Positions 30,886 to 43,101 are shown, numbered from the stretch's first letter. The stretch is 64,000 bases of DNA from Dipteris shenzhenensis (GCA_047967505.1 CM106539.1); one strand, 5' to 3'. Program-made: numbers and translations. Notes: a model not told the origin generated them from the letters alone.

Positions 30886-33168
30886 GTATGGACACATAAA
30901 ATGTGCTGCCCAACAAGAAAACAAATTAGTAACTACGAGACCATTCAAAATGTACATCTCAATATACAAATTAGAGATTACCATGTACTGTGTGAAATGA
31001 TTATTTCCCTGAGTAATCTCCATATTCTGGCTAAAGTCATTCACTGCATTGATGAAAAACTCGACATTACCATCTTCAAACCTTTTCTTTTGTAGCAAAG
31101 GTACCAATCTATCAAGAGCTAGTGAAACTCACACTTTTTCCAATCTTTTTTTCCCCTTCCCCTCTCGTTCACAACATGCATTGTGTAACTTTCTCCACAT
31201 ATTAAACTCATCAGCATGTTTGAGCCTGCCATTCTTTTTCTTTACAAAACAAAGTTTTAAAGCCTTGACACCACCAAAGCTTGTCTTACAAGAAACATTG
31301 CACGTTTTTCCATATCTTTTGTTATCTTTTGTAATCTTAACTTGCCTAGAGTGTAGACCCATATCTGAAAGAACCTTTACAATTCTTGCAATCATCCTCT
31401 CACTTTCTTGTTGCAGCTACAAGTTATATGCATCGATGATGTATAGGTGCATCAAGTTTTCAATTATTTTGACAATAAGAGGTATTTTAAGAATTGGGCT
31501 GCATGATGGATCTTTTCTTGGAACATTGTGATCTGGTGCCTTAGTTTCATCAATCTCTGCAAGTTTAGAAGCCCATTGCTTTTAGTTCTTTTTACATGCC
31601 TTCAATGGTACTCTCTTATTCATGCATAATGAACAAGGATGGCTTGTATTTACTCCATGTGCCACATTAAACATACATTTTTAATAGTCTTGAGATCAGC
31701 GGTAGCTAGATGCCATTTTACATGGTAGGAACCATAGCCCTCAACTTCAAGCAGCTCACCATTGTTATGACCTTAGATCACACTTGGGGTATTGGTTTGG
31801 TTGAGGAACCACTTCAAAATTGAATGTGGCTCCTTCGGCACTTGCAGAACCAATTCACATAAATGTAGCGAGCCACCCAATCTCTTGTTTTGATTGCACG
31901 CTAAACTGTCTTGCATCATCAAGCTCAACTTGAAGGTCTAGTATTCTATTCATCAATGTCAAACTAACTCTTTCTAATTTTTTACTTTTCACCACCTCAC
32001 TTTCATCAAACGATCTTTAATTGACCATTGCATTCTTCCATAGGCATATCACAAAATCTCACCATGGCCTGCAAAACTCTCGAAACATCCATCACAAAGT
32101 TGTTGTTGATTGTGAGTTACAGTTTTTTAGACTCTCTAGCATTCTCTTTCATAGTTAGTGTACTACATGAATGTTGAGGCTCGCTACACCCAAATTGAGA
32201 GCATGCCTTAATGTATCGACATTGGTTGGTTTTGGAAGTGGGGCTTTAACTTTTGATCCTACAGAAAGACATGCTTTCTTTAAGCTCTTAGACATGACCC
32301 AATATGCCCTCTATAGTATGATAGACTCCTTGTGCATTAATTGCATCGAATTGCTCCACAACTTTGTTCATTGGCTTTAATGTTCTATGATTTTAGACGT
32401 TTGAATTTGGGATGTTGTATAGTAGACTCTAACATTTTTTTTGTAAACACTTTGCCCATAATACCAGAGTGTCCATCATGGATAGACATGAGTTTTGAAA
32501 TAGTCGTACAAGCTCTCACTCAATGCTTCCAGTGACCACTTTTCTTGGATATTTCATCAATTAGATGCAATTTCCTCTTACATAGCATTGGACCCACAGG
32601 GTATCCTTCATGAATGCTAATGTTTTTCCAATTCTCTGATATCATATTTTAGAGATGTGTTTTGCATTTGTAAGTGAATTGCATTTACAGTGTGTTCTCG
32701 CAACTAAGCATCTAATGTTTGAACCTTTACCTGTAATTCCTGATTTTTATTATGTATGCCATCATACCATTTTACTTTCACATCCATATGAACACTTGAA
32801 GCTTGCATAGATGATACCAAATGTTGATTCCAAGACTCTAACTTTGCAATCCTTTTGTCTCTTTTGATAAGCAAAGACTGGTAGTGGGTGAGAAGGCTAC
32901 TTGCTCCATAAGCAATCAACCTCTGATAATATCCTAATAAACCATCCTCACCCTTAGACAGATAGCTTATTAAGCTGCTCAACCCATAGAATTGAGGATC
33001 TTGACAAGTTTGTGGATCTACTGGATATATTTTCTCATCTAAACACAAATCCATATGTGTTTTTCCTTGATTTTGAAGAGATACTAAATCACTTTCACTT
33101 GTTAAGGAGGATTCATTCCTCTTTAGAAATGGGGCATTATCTACATCAGTTTGGAAATGGATGTCCAC
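30886..33168 (-). pseudogene. 5' part of the transposase-like pseudogene, unknown family
   Basis: Minus-strand segments with related character. 33168-32704 is a 154-codon frame with a coiled-coil-like C-terminus (LIKRDKRIAKLESWNQHLV). About 31800-31420 has GYGSYHVKWHLATADLKTI and a Cys pair (HPCSLCMNKR). 31395-31129 holds QVKITKDNKRYGKTCNVSC and KHADEFNMWRKLH. 31107-30990 has FFINAVNDFSQNMEI and NNHFTQYM. They run in order toward the exon broken by the copia element. Stops and frameshifts are frequent. The layout (Cys pairs, charged C-terminus) would fit a transposase-derived protein, but I cannot identify it. Confidence 0.45.
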
Positions 33169-34560
33169 CCTTCTCTTTTTCCTGGGGTCCTCACTGGTTT
33201 ATTTACACCTAACATAATACTATATTGATATCAGCAAACAACATAACAAAAATAGAATCCCTACTGGATACAAAATCTAATGATTGAAATCTACAAATCC
33301 AAAAACACATAGCATCTAGTAATAAATGATGGTTCCCCAAATCAACCATGCTAACATAAAAATAAAAATGCCAATAACATCTGCACATATAACATGGTAA
33401 AATGATGACACACAAATATCATATACATAGTTCGCATAAATAACAAATAAATTGACTTTAATAAGAAAGATATAATCAACTTAACTTAGTAAATTACACA
33501 AAAACAAAGCATAATACATTTAAATATCACAAAAATTGTTAAGCTATTGCATGTTTAAAAAATTAAAACTTATAACAAACTGTATCACACATGCCTTAAA
33601 AAATTATGAATATCAATAACATCAACACATATACATGGTAAAATGATAGAAAACAAAATTAATTTCACACAAACAAAAAATAAATTGACTTTCATTTTGC
33701 AAATTTAGAGGTACACTTGACTTTGTAAATTACAAATAAACAACATAAATCACATTTAAATACTACAAACATTGTTAAACTATTAAATGTAAAATAAATA
33801 AAAAACTTGTGAATGAACAGTGATTCTTGAAACATGGATCTTTGGAATAAAAATGTGATCAAACTTGTTCTCCCCAGTGGCCCCTCTTGATTCCAAGAGA
33901 CTAAAGTTGATGGATCTTGCTCCAAAACAAATTACATGCTCCCAAACATCTTGAAATCTATTTCAAACTATCTTTTATAGAAAGTTGTACATAGTAAGAG
34001 TGTATGTGTTTGAAACTATTTATCTGCTTGAAAAGATATCCAAAACGATTGCTTTTTAACTGTTGCACTATTCTTTCTTGTAAGAAAGCCTCTATGAGCT
34101 CACTTCTCAGGAAATTTATCTCAAAACAAACAAGTCTTTCATCATTTTCAAAACACGCAATAAAAGAAAACAAAACTACAAAAAATGAACTACAAACTAA
34201 TTGTTTTTCCAAAGTTGCATCATTGAATCTAAAATCTCATCATGTTTACTGTCTTGCATTGCTACAAAAGATATCTCACCTCACCCTCCATGAAAGCTAC
34301 TTGGATAGACCTAAGAACTTCACAAGTCTTTGAAATCATGCCTCCCATAGACCAATGTTAAGAGATGGAGAAAAGAGGGATTGATTTTCATGCATAAGCA
34401 AGTGCAATGATTGAAAATCAATCTTCTTCATCCTTTCTTAAAGAATCTCATCTAGCAGCTCCTTCTAGGCTCAAAACACCTTGCATCATTTATGGTTCAT
34501 CCAGAACATGATTGCCTCGAGTATCTACATGAAAACAATTTGAGATTGCAATAGAATCTT
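33169..34560. other. AT-rich spacer, no gene seen
   Basis: Small repeats only: acatggtaaaatgat occurs near 33393 and 33633 with similar flanks, so 33380-33560 and 33620-33790 appear to be diverged duplicates. No supported coding frame. Confidence 0.45.
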
Positions 34561-34574
34561 AGCCAAGAGAAGTG

Positions 34575-34900
34575 GTGAGATTTGAAAGAAAAGCATCGAA
34601 AATAGAGCAAGAAGAAGGCATGCCAAATCTTATTCAAAAGTCTTGAAAGTTTTAAGCGAATGAAAGTGAAATGGGAGGGAAATGCAAAAGAGAAGGAAAT
34701 TGATGGATTTTGTGTGAGAGAAAAGAGAAATGAAGAAAAGCGCCCAAAATAGAGCAAGAAGAAGGCATGGCAAATCTCGTTCAAAAATCTTGAAAGTTTT
34801 GAAAGAATGAAAGTGAAATGGGAGGGAAATGCCAGTAGCAAAGGAAATCGATGAGATTTTGGCGTGAGAGAACAGAGAAATGAGCTTCCTGCTCAAAAGA
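34575..34900. repeat. two copies of a roughly 148-bp tandem repeat
   Basis: aaaatagagcaagaagaagg occurs near 34598 and 34746, each followed by caaatct, ttgaaagtttt and gaatgaaagtgaaatggg. Purine-rich, so both strands show spurious open frames. Confidence 0.8.
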
Positions 34901-35439
34901 AAGGAAGAGATTTGAAAATAGGGTTGGAGCAAGAAAAATTCAAAATGGAGCTCAGAAACGAGGGAGAGAGAAGAGAAATGAGAGAGAATGAGAGGAGTCT
35001 GGTAGTTGGATGGGAGGATTTGGTTTTAGGACAAATGGTGCAAGTTTGGTTGAGAAACTAGGTTTTTCAATTTGGTTACTATTCAAAAATGTGATTAGAG
35101 AGTGGAGGCACCAAGTGGGAGGTCTACATCAAAATTTGAGGCTTTGAATACAGAAATAGAAAAGTCAAGTCATTTCCAATATTCTATTTCCCTCCACTAT
35201 CCAATGTTTTACTCAATTTTATTCACTTTATCCTTCCATGTCACTAGCCCAAGGGCTCTCTTACAGGGCCCCTTTTGAGTCTAATTTTTTTGTAATACGA
35301 TCTTTAAACACGTATTGATCCCTACTACTACATGGGGGCTGGCTCTAATGTTGGGTGACTTAATTGATTTAGAGGTGCATGGGTCCTTTTGTAAGCAATG
35401 CTCATTTTGGTTTGTTGCTCTAGAAAAAAGGCATTGATG

Positions 35440-36120
35440 TCGAGTGAGTCATAATTATTCTTGGGGCAAAATGGTTTGAGTTGTAGAAAAGAGATCATCG
35501 AAGATGTGAATCCATGCTAGAGTTGTTGTGATCCTCATGCAAAACTCCCCCCCACCCTCTTTGAGCCCTTGCGACATTGCGAATGGGGTAAGTGATCCAG
35601 ATGAATCTTAGATACAACAAAACTTTATTTTATTTGTGGTCAATTAGGGTAACTAGGCTAACCATTTATCCCTTGGATAGAAATAGTCTCTGCAAACAAA
35701 TTTTTTTAAAAGGGGAATGTTAGAAATTTAGGTACTCATTTGGGTCTGGGACAGAAAGCTAATTCTTCTTGGGGCAAAATGGTTTGAGTGAGTCATAATT
35801 CTTATTGGGGAAAAATAGTTTGAGTTGTAGAAAGGAGGTCATTGAAGATATGAATCCATGCTAGAGTTGTTGTGATCCTCATGCAGAACTCCCCCACCCT
35901 CATTAAGCCCTTGTGACATTGCGAATGTGGTAAGTGATCCAAATGAAGTTTAGATACAACAAAACTTTATTTTCTTTGTGGTCGCCTCTCGCGATTAGGG
36001 TGACTAGGCTAACCACTTATCCCTTAGATAGAAATACGCTCCGCAAGCAGTTTAAAAAAAATGGGGAATGTTAAAAATTTAGGTCCGATTCAAGTCTGGT
36101 ACAGAAAGCTAGGTTACCAT
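35440..36120 (+). repeat. 345-bp tandem duplication
   Basis: Two copies run from gagtcataatt through tccatgctagagttgttgtg, cttagatagaaata-like and ggggaatgtta(g/a)aaattt to gacagaaagcta. The end of each copy has a purine run followed by TGTTA, similar to a polypurine tract and LTR start, but no coding region belongs to it. Confidence 0.8.
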
Positions 36121-37550
36121 GGCAAGTGACTTTTTCTTGAAAAATATGTTGCTCCAACTTGTAGCAAGGAGGAAGAGCTTGGAGAGGCAGTTGCACTTCT
36201 AGGCCCTCTATACGTCTCTCTCTCCCTTGGAAAGTTATTGTCCACGATGATAATTTGTAGGATTTAATTGATTAGGGTTACTAAACATCTTGTTTCTAGG
36301 GTTTTATGTAGAGGTGATGGTGTCATGATTCCCATACCTTGCGAAGATGGCACATTATATTGGAATGGTCTCACTTAGATGGTAAGACATTCATTTCTTA
36401 GTGTGGTTTCTTGCACACTGCCAACATGACACCAATTCTCTTCTCTATTTGCTGAGTAGGTTGGCTAGGCTTTGCAACTAGCATTCCCAACCTTAATATT
36501 ACGACAACATAATCAAAAATTTCTTCTATTGAGAGAGGTTTTTTAGTGGGTTCCTCGAGCTTCAATTTTGAAAGAGAAGGGAGCGAGATGACACTTTTAG
36601 ATATACATTTCTTTTCATAATCGTGTCATTGATTTCTACTCCAAAAAAGAGGAAATCTGCAAGTCACCTTCAATTGTTATGGCCTACTTAAATAAATAAG
36701 GAAAGGAGTATCTCCCAATGTGCAAGTAGGTTCATATCTCCTCATTGAGATGTTTGAAGACAATAAGGAATAGAATCCCTATCTTCTCATCATGCTCTAT
36801 CAACCCATTTACCATGTATACCTAGAAGATATTTTAGAAGTAACAAGATTTTCTTTCCCAATGCATTTTTGCATCACTCATGTTAGCATTGAGGCATGAT
36901 GACATAGTTTCTCCCATTCTAATAAATATATTTGCATCACCCATAGATTAGCTTTAGTTGATATTTCAACTACTCTAGTCAGGTCATGCTAATCATTTAG
37001 CCTCTACTACAAATAGCTACTTTTTGCAATAGTTATTACATATTAAGTACTAAACAATAACCATCATGAGTGTTGCTTCCATGACGATTCTTGAAAATAT
37101 GCTTAGCTATATAGCCCTAACTCATTTCCCAAAAGTCTCTTAAAAGTTTGCCATCGATGAACACAAGTGCCTACTATTATGGATAAATTTGACCAAAGTA
37201 AAAGGCATAAATATGTGTGTGTGCTTGTATGTGTAGCAATAGTATAATAAAATATGGTGTGCATAGGGCCCAGGGTTGAGGTGGCAGGGCATGACCATGT
37301 GCCACCCTTCCACATAAGAGGACCCATAAGGTGTGTTGTACATAATCCATAGTAATTATATTATGAAATGTTAAGGTGGCATGGTTCCTCCATGTGCCAC
37401 CCCTCCATCTAGGGGGTCCCATGCTTGCATTTAGTAAGACATGGACCAAGGACCATGGGAGAAGTAATATAAAATAGGTGGAGATGGATATTATATTGGA
37501 TTATTCCCTCCATGTAAGATAGGCTCATGTGGAGTAAGATAGGCCAACCC
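36121..37550. other. spacer, no gene seen
   Basis: AT-rich. Near 37260-37440 a short duplication with ccatgtgccaccc and tccat(c/a) occurs twice. Nothing else is recognised. Confidence 0.4.
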
Positions 37551-38114
37551 TCCACTTGTCCTCCTAGATGATTGAATGTATTATAAAATTGAAAAGAGAC
37601 CAGGGGAGTATCTTAGACTTGGGATATGGAGGTTCATATATGTGGAAAAATGAGGCCAAGGGTTGTCGCACACAATTGAGAGTGCGTAACCACCTAGCCC
37701 ACATGGGAGACTTTTCCACACACACCATGCATGTGGGAGGATGCATTTATTGGGAGAGACCTCCTCTCTTGGCTATAAAAGGAGGGAGCTATTCTTTGAT
37801 GGGACATGCTCATTCTTGTAAAGCCACCTAGCTAGTACTTTGATTTCTTCCCCCCATCCTTCCTTTCGAATAAAGCATGACTCTCCTCCCTTGATGTCTC
37901 CATCTCTACATTCCTCGTCCCATTATGTACATGCTCCTCTTTCCCCTCTCCCTCTCCCCTTGTGCCATAGTCTCCCTCTTTATTCTCACCCCTCTTAATC
38001 CCTTTTTCCCACCCATGTTAACGCTTCTCCCCTCACGTTCCCTTTTCCTATATGGCCCTCGAGCGTTACCATGCCTAGCATCTAGCCTCTTGTCTCGAAT
38101 TCTTTTCTAGTTAA
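37551..38114 (+). repeat. 5' LTR of the gypsy element
   Basis: Closely matches 44918-45482, from tccacttg to ctagttaata. It has a TATA box ctataaaagg at 37773-37782 and AATAAA at 37869-37874, in the order expected for LTR promoter and polyadenylation signals. A long pyrimidine-rich stretch follows. Confidence 0.88.
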
Positions 38115-38199
38115 TAGAAATGGTATGGTTGCTCGGATTGAAATCTCCACGGTTAGTGGCATAAAATTTGTTACTTCTACGACTAGGTGTAGTTCTGTA

Positions 38200-38520
38200 G
38201 CACCTTCTGTGTGCGGTTCTCTGCTTTTGCATCTCCAATTTGCGCATCTTCTGCTCGCAGTTCTCCATCTCTGCAACTACAGAACTTCTCAGTTTCTGTG
38301 CCTTCCACATGCAGTTCCTGTGCATCTTTTGGGTTCTTGCACGTCTTCTGTGCGATACCACGCATCTTTTGGTTGACTGCGTTTGCAAAATCGCTTCTGT
38401 GCATCTTTTGTGCGGCACCATGCAAAACTGCTCCTGCACATCTACAACAGACATCATGCCCCCCCCTTCTATCTTCTTCTCTTTCTCTTCTCCTCTCCTC
38501 TCCTCTCCTCTCTTTTTATT
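38200..38520 (+). repeat. leader with degenerate tctgtgcatctt repeats
   Basis: Short related units (tgtgcatcttttg, tgtgcgatacc, tgtgcggcacc) recur from 38205 to 38440. They are followed by a (ctctc)n stretch that abuts the SINE remnant. Non-coding leader of the gypsy element. Confidence 0.55.
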
Positions 38521-38592
38521 AAGGAGTGGGAATTGAACCCAAGACCTCCCCATTCACAAAAGGAAGACTTACCCATGGGCCAACAAATAGGA
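38480..38592 (-). mobile_element. tRNA-derived SINE remnant
   Basis: On the minus strand, TTGGCCCATGGGTAAG resembles a polymerase III A box and, 32 nt later, GGTTCAATTCC matches the B box consensus. The sequence then ends in ttaataaaaagagaggagagg. A-B spacing and order fit a tRNA-derived SINE head with a purine tail. It lies antisense in the gypsy leader. No target-site duplication was identified. Confidence 0.6.
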
Positions 38593-38794
38593 AGTGATAA
38601 AAGTGTAATGATATTGCTTATATGGTGAAATCTCATGAACTGTAACTCTCTAACCATAGGGAGTTTCCTCTTGTTGTAAAAAGCAAAAGTACTTCATTTC
38701 ATGTGCTCTATTCATATATGATACTAAATCGTAGATTTTAAACTTTTTCAAGTTCGCTCCTTGGATGCATGCCACATGAGGAGGGTGGATATTT

Positions 38795-39396
38795 ATGTTA
38801 CTTCTTAACGAGTTCAAGGATTTGGTGCTTGGTCCTCCGCTCATTACGGCTACCAATTGGCGAGATCTCTTTCTTGATCTTTATGTCGATCTTCAACAAC
38901 TGATTGTACAATGCATGGTTCAAGGAGATGACGGGTGGGATGATACACCATGGATGATTCAAGGTAAAGAACTAGTGATACACTGGGAGGACTTTGATTT
39001 CAATTCTACTCATTGTGCGGTGATCGAGCTACTTACTACATCGGAGGTAATTAAAAGGGTGACATTCTCCGAAGAGTAAGATGCTCCCCAAGCTTGGGGG
39101 GAGACTTGGTGCATCTGTTTATTAATTCAGGTGGATAAGCTCATCTTGAATGATTTCTTCTCGATCTCACTACAAAGGTTTCTAGGGCTCGGCTATGGTT
39201 GGTAATGTTTCGACCAAGGAATCCCTTTGTACCTAATCAACCTTTTGTGCCTCATTTTGAGCTTCAAGTTGTGATTCTTTTTGGTCTAAAGATAAACTAT
39301 CAACAAAGGATTGCAAGTTTATTTGGTGCTGAACATCTTGCTCAAGTATTGAATTCTCCCTGGACTACTGCGAAACTTGGGATGTCCGGATTTTAG
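38795..39396 (+). other. two unassigned ORFs in the gypsy leader
   Basis: Frames 38795-39079 (94 codons, Asp/Trp-rich, for example GDDGWDDTPWMIQ) and 39199-39396 (65 codons) precede the RNase H unit. I recognise no domain. A phrase between them (about 39085-39110) ends cttggggggagac. They may be remnants of a captured sequence. Confidence 0.35.
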
Positions 39397-39900
39397 TTTT
39401 GGTGTGATGACATCTTGGCTCCTCCAATTTGACGGCATATACAAACCTTCGACCAAGGCTACTGGTGTGGGTGTGAAGCTCACTTCACCAGGGGGTGAGG
39501 TGTATTGTTATAGCAAGTCTGCACCAGCAAGTACTTGCAACCAAGCTAAGTACTCGGCACTCATTTTTGGGCTACAAAAGGCGCAAGAACATCGCATCAA
39601 GCAACTTGAGGTGCAAGGAGATTCTCAACTTGTGTGTGAACAAGTTAGTTAAAGGTGGAAGGTGCAGAGCAAAGGCTTGGTTCCACGACATCAACAAGCA
39701 TTGAAACTTTGCCAACAATTTAAAGAGGTAAAAATTCAGCATATCCCTCAAGCTCAAAATATAGTTGTTGATTTCAGCTTGTACTTCAATCATGCATGAA
39801 GCGAGTGGAAGCACCGCCCCAACAAAGCTGCAAGCCACGAATGAGCGTGATCATTTGTAAGGACTGAAAAGGTTGTGGTCATCATGAAACTAAGTGTTGG
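39377..39900 (+). pseudogene. extra RNase H-like domain with CCHC knuckle, upstream of gag
   Basis: The frame from 39407 reads as an RNase H1-type domain: LLQFDGIYKPSTKATGVG with Asp at 39431, NQAKYSALIFGLQKA with Lys at 39548 where the catalytic Glu is expected, and QGDSQLVCEQV with Asp at 39620. A TAA at about 39650 interrupts it, and the tail has VKIQHIPQAQNIVVD. In another frame at 39856-39897 is Cys-x2-stop-x4-His-x4-Cys, a CCHC knuckle whose second Cys codon is TGA. This is additional to the normal gypsy RNase H at 43140-43420. Additional RNases H are known in plant Tat-type elements, but next to pol rather than before gag. Confidence 0.78.
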
Positions 39901-40363
39901 GTATATTTGATACGAGTTTACCGACTTTGGAAGATCATTAGAAAGGAATTTAAGGACATTGCACAAAAGAAGGATGCCAAACCGCATACCCCTTGAAGAA
40001 ATAGCATGGCGACTATAAGAACTAGAAGAAGCTGAAGGTGATGTGCAAGCTCTCCAACTGTTGAGATGTCATGGCATTCTTGTTTGCCTTGATGAACAAC
40101 CTCATGCAGCGCCACGTCTCTAACCCTCGCTTGTAAAGATGGATGCAATATCATGAGGGTTGGTCCTTTTAAGATTGTCTATGAGCTATTCTATGCTGAA
40201 GATTCTTCCCGTATAATATTTCACAATACACCAGTCACACCCTACCCTGCCTATGTGTGCTTTGTAGATGTATCTTCACCTGATTTTCAGTTCAAGCTAC
40301 CTCTTTCCATTGTTTGCCAATAGATAAGCCTCATTTTGTCTCTCTCTTTTCCATCTTCCAAGC

Positions 40364-41300
40364 ATGGCTGACATTCTCGTGTTCTATGGTCGAATGGAAG
40401 AAAATCCAAATGAGTATCTTGTGGCCTTCAAGTGTCGTTGTATTTCTCTCAACTTTCTTACTGAAGATAGATGGCTGTTGGTTCTTTCCACATTTCTAGA
40501 GAGTTTGGCTCAAGTGTGGTACAAGAAGCAGGCCGAAGACGTTCGCCAAAGTTGGCCGAGGTTGAGAGCAGCTATGATCGAGTATTTTGGCAAAGAAGAG
40601 GAGCCGGAGAATGTGTACATGTAGGTGGCAAACTTGAAGTAGTCAGAAGGTGAGACGGTGCGTCGATATGTGGATCAAGCGGTCGTACTCCTGGACCGTT
40701 TAATTGCCATGCAGGAGGACAGCGCCGGATTTTGAGCTAGAATGACTCAGCATGTCTTGGGCTACCTCGTAGCAGGAGCAAGTGATGAATTCTGCCTCAA
40801 GCTTAAATGGGAGAATCCAGAAACCATGGTGCTAGCACATGAGATTGCTCAAAAGTTTGATAAAGTTTAATCTGACCCCGCTTCAAAGAAGATAATTGTC
40901 CCTCCGCAACCCCCTAATTCTTGCAACAACAACGTGGGGGGTCCAACTCAGGGGCATACCCTCATCAGGGATATATCCACCGCCTCCACCTCAAATGTAT
41001 GGTCCTCCCTTAGATGCTTACCCTCAACAAGGAGTATATCCTCAACCTCCGCCTGAAAGATTTCCCCAGCCTCGCCCACGAGCCCTCCTCCTTCCTACTC
41101 CCCCGACCTCTCCTGCTAAAGAACTCGGAGTCAATGACCTAGCCAAGGCCCTGAATGATCTTCGGCTTAAGATGGTGGGCATCAAAAATCAAGCCAATCG
41201 CCCTCCAAGAGAACGTGCCAATGTTGTGTGTTACGAGTGCCGCAAAAAGGGTCATTATCGCATAGAATGCCCCAATATTCAAAGGGTGAATCTTCTAAGT
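40364..41300 (+). pseudogene. gag: gypsy gag with intact CCHC knuckle
   Basis: The ATG at 40364 opens the Retrotrans_gag domain: FYGRMEENPNEYLVAF, then FLESLAQVWYKKQ and WPRLRAAMIEYFG. Stops follow near 40624, 40734 and 40868. A Pro/Tyr/Gln-rich linker leads to the knuckle at about 41230-41272, CYECRKKGHYRIEC, which keeps all four zinc ligands. The knuckle lies in the longer frame 40896-41861, so gag and protease share a frame there. Confidence 0.9.
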
Positions 41301-42035
41301 GAATCACGCACCGAGGATTCTAACGTAGAGATCCTTGACCTCAAGAAAATAAGTTGTACCACCTCGGACCCCTCTCCAAACCATGGACCGAGCTGCCCCA
41401 GGAAGAAGATGTCCTTCTCAGAGCCCTCAGATGCTGAGATGGCAAACCCACCAACAGAGAAGACTAAAAGATCTCGCAGGAGTAAGTGGTCGCCCTCGGA
41501 TTTTCCCATCGACTCGAGGCAAGAGGACTATTCGGTCGTTCAGGACCTTGCTCATTGGTCTTTGAGCATCACGCTTCCTCAACTAATAGCATTAAACCCT
41601 AAGGTGAGATGTGAGCTACAACAAGGGCTCTCAACAAGGAGGAGCAAGAAAAAGGGAAAGGTACGAGAGGTTTCTTCTATCTCTGAAGAAATTGATCGGC
41701 ACCCGCATACAGTACATGTCATCATAGATAATTGCCATGTCAAAAGTGTGTGTCTCGATGGGGGAGCTGCATGTAATATCATGGTGCCCCGTATCATGAA
41801 GAAATTGAATTTGAAATGCACAAGGCGTTCCTCCACTCGAATCAAGGTAGCAGATGGTTGACGACTTGCCACCCTAGGAGTCATTGAGGATTTGCCCATC
41901 ACTGTCAATGGGTTAACGACCACCGTCAATTTCTATGTGGTGGACATCGAAGATACAGGCAGGAGTTATCCAGCCATACTCGGGAGACCATGGTTGAGAA
42001 AGAGTGATGCAATCAACTATTGGAAGACATGACAC
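41301..42035 (+). pseudogene. gypsy aspartic protease region
   Basis: After a Ser/Lys-rich linker the protease block reads VCLDGGAACNIMVP at about 41750, where Asp-Gly-Gly-Ala replaces the usual Asp-Ser/Thr-Gly-Ala. ILGRPWL near 41975 is the conserved C-terminal block. A TGA near 41861 and another TGA near 42029 interrupt it. Confidence 0.82.
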
Positions 42036-43101
42036 ATGTCTTTTGGTGCTTCTAAGGAGAAGATCCCGATGCAACCAGGAGCCATGGAACCAGAAGAAGA
42101 AGAGGAGCAAGACACTAATACTCTCTCATCCTCAGTGTCTGAATTAATGGAAGAATCAGATGGGGGGGGGAGTTCTCAGAGGAGGAAGTTTACATTATGG
42201 GTTGTGTCTCCGCCCCCGCCACCTGCAGAAAAGGTAACAGCTAGTCCTCAACAGCTTGAATCTATGCTTTCCCCTGACCTCACTCCGAGTGAGAAAGATG
42301 AGTTCCTAGAAATGTTCAAAGAGTTCCCTGACCTCTTCACAACTAGCTACCACCACCTTTGCCATGTGATTGCCATAGAACACAAGATAGAGCTGAAGCT
42401 TGATGCTAAGCCAGTGGCTCAGAAGTATCAGAGATTAGGGCCCCTATAGACCGACGCTTTGCACTCAAAGTTGCAGAAGCTTGTAGATGTTCCGGTTCAC
42501 AATACTGAATGGGTTTCACTAGTGGTAGTCACCCCAAAGAAAAACAACAAGTGGCAGGTCTGCATCGATTATAAGAAACTCAATGCGGCCACCAAGAGGG
42601 ACCATCATCTCTGTTCTTTCAAGACCTCATTCTTGAGAAGGTAAGTGGTCATGAGATGTATACTTCTTGTGATGGTTACTCCGGGTTTTATCTAATCAGA
42701 ATTGCTGAGGAGGATGTGCTTAAAACCACATTTGCCACACCTTGGGGAACGTTTGCATTCAAAGTAATGCCATTTGGCCTCACCAATGCTCCTGTTACCT
42801 TTCAAAGATTTATGCAGATGGTGTTTGCTCCTTGGGGGTTTTCTTCAAGGTGTTTTTAGATGATTTCTGTATATTCTCGGCACGTAAGAAGCACGTCATG
42901 AAGGTTAGGTTGGCCTTCCAAAGGGTCAATGATGCGAATGTCAGCCTCAACCCTAATAAATGCACCATTGGAGCCACTCAAGGGAGGTTACTGGGACATA
43001 TTGTCTCATCCAAGGGCATCAAGCACCCCGAGAAGGTAGAAGCTATCCTCAAGCTCTTCCTGCCAACAACAAAAATTAGGTACGCTCATTTGTCAATCTA
43101 G
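42036..43101 (+). pseudogene. gypsy reverse transcriptase
   Basis: An acidic linker and a helical block (DEFLEMFKEFPDLF) precede the RT. Blocks in order: WVSLVVVTPKKNNKWQVCIDY with KKLNAATKRD, the first Asp in CDGYSGFYLIRI, FATPWGTFAFKVMPFGL, TNAPVTFQRFM, VFLDDFCIFSA (FLDD instead of YxDD), and LNPNKCTIGATQGRLLGHIVS. The domain is spread over three frames with breaks near 42449, 42640 and 42850. Confidence 0.93.

Noticed and set aside
37568-37831. 87-codon frame and its minus-strand counterparts at 37564 and 44931
   Set aside because: Present in both gypsy LTRs, which are non-coding; open by chance.
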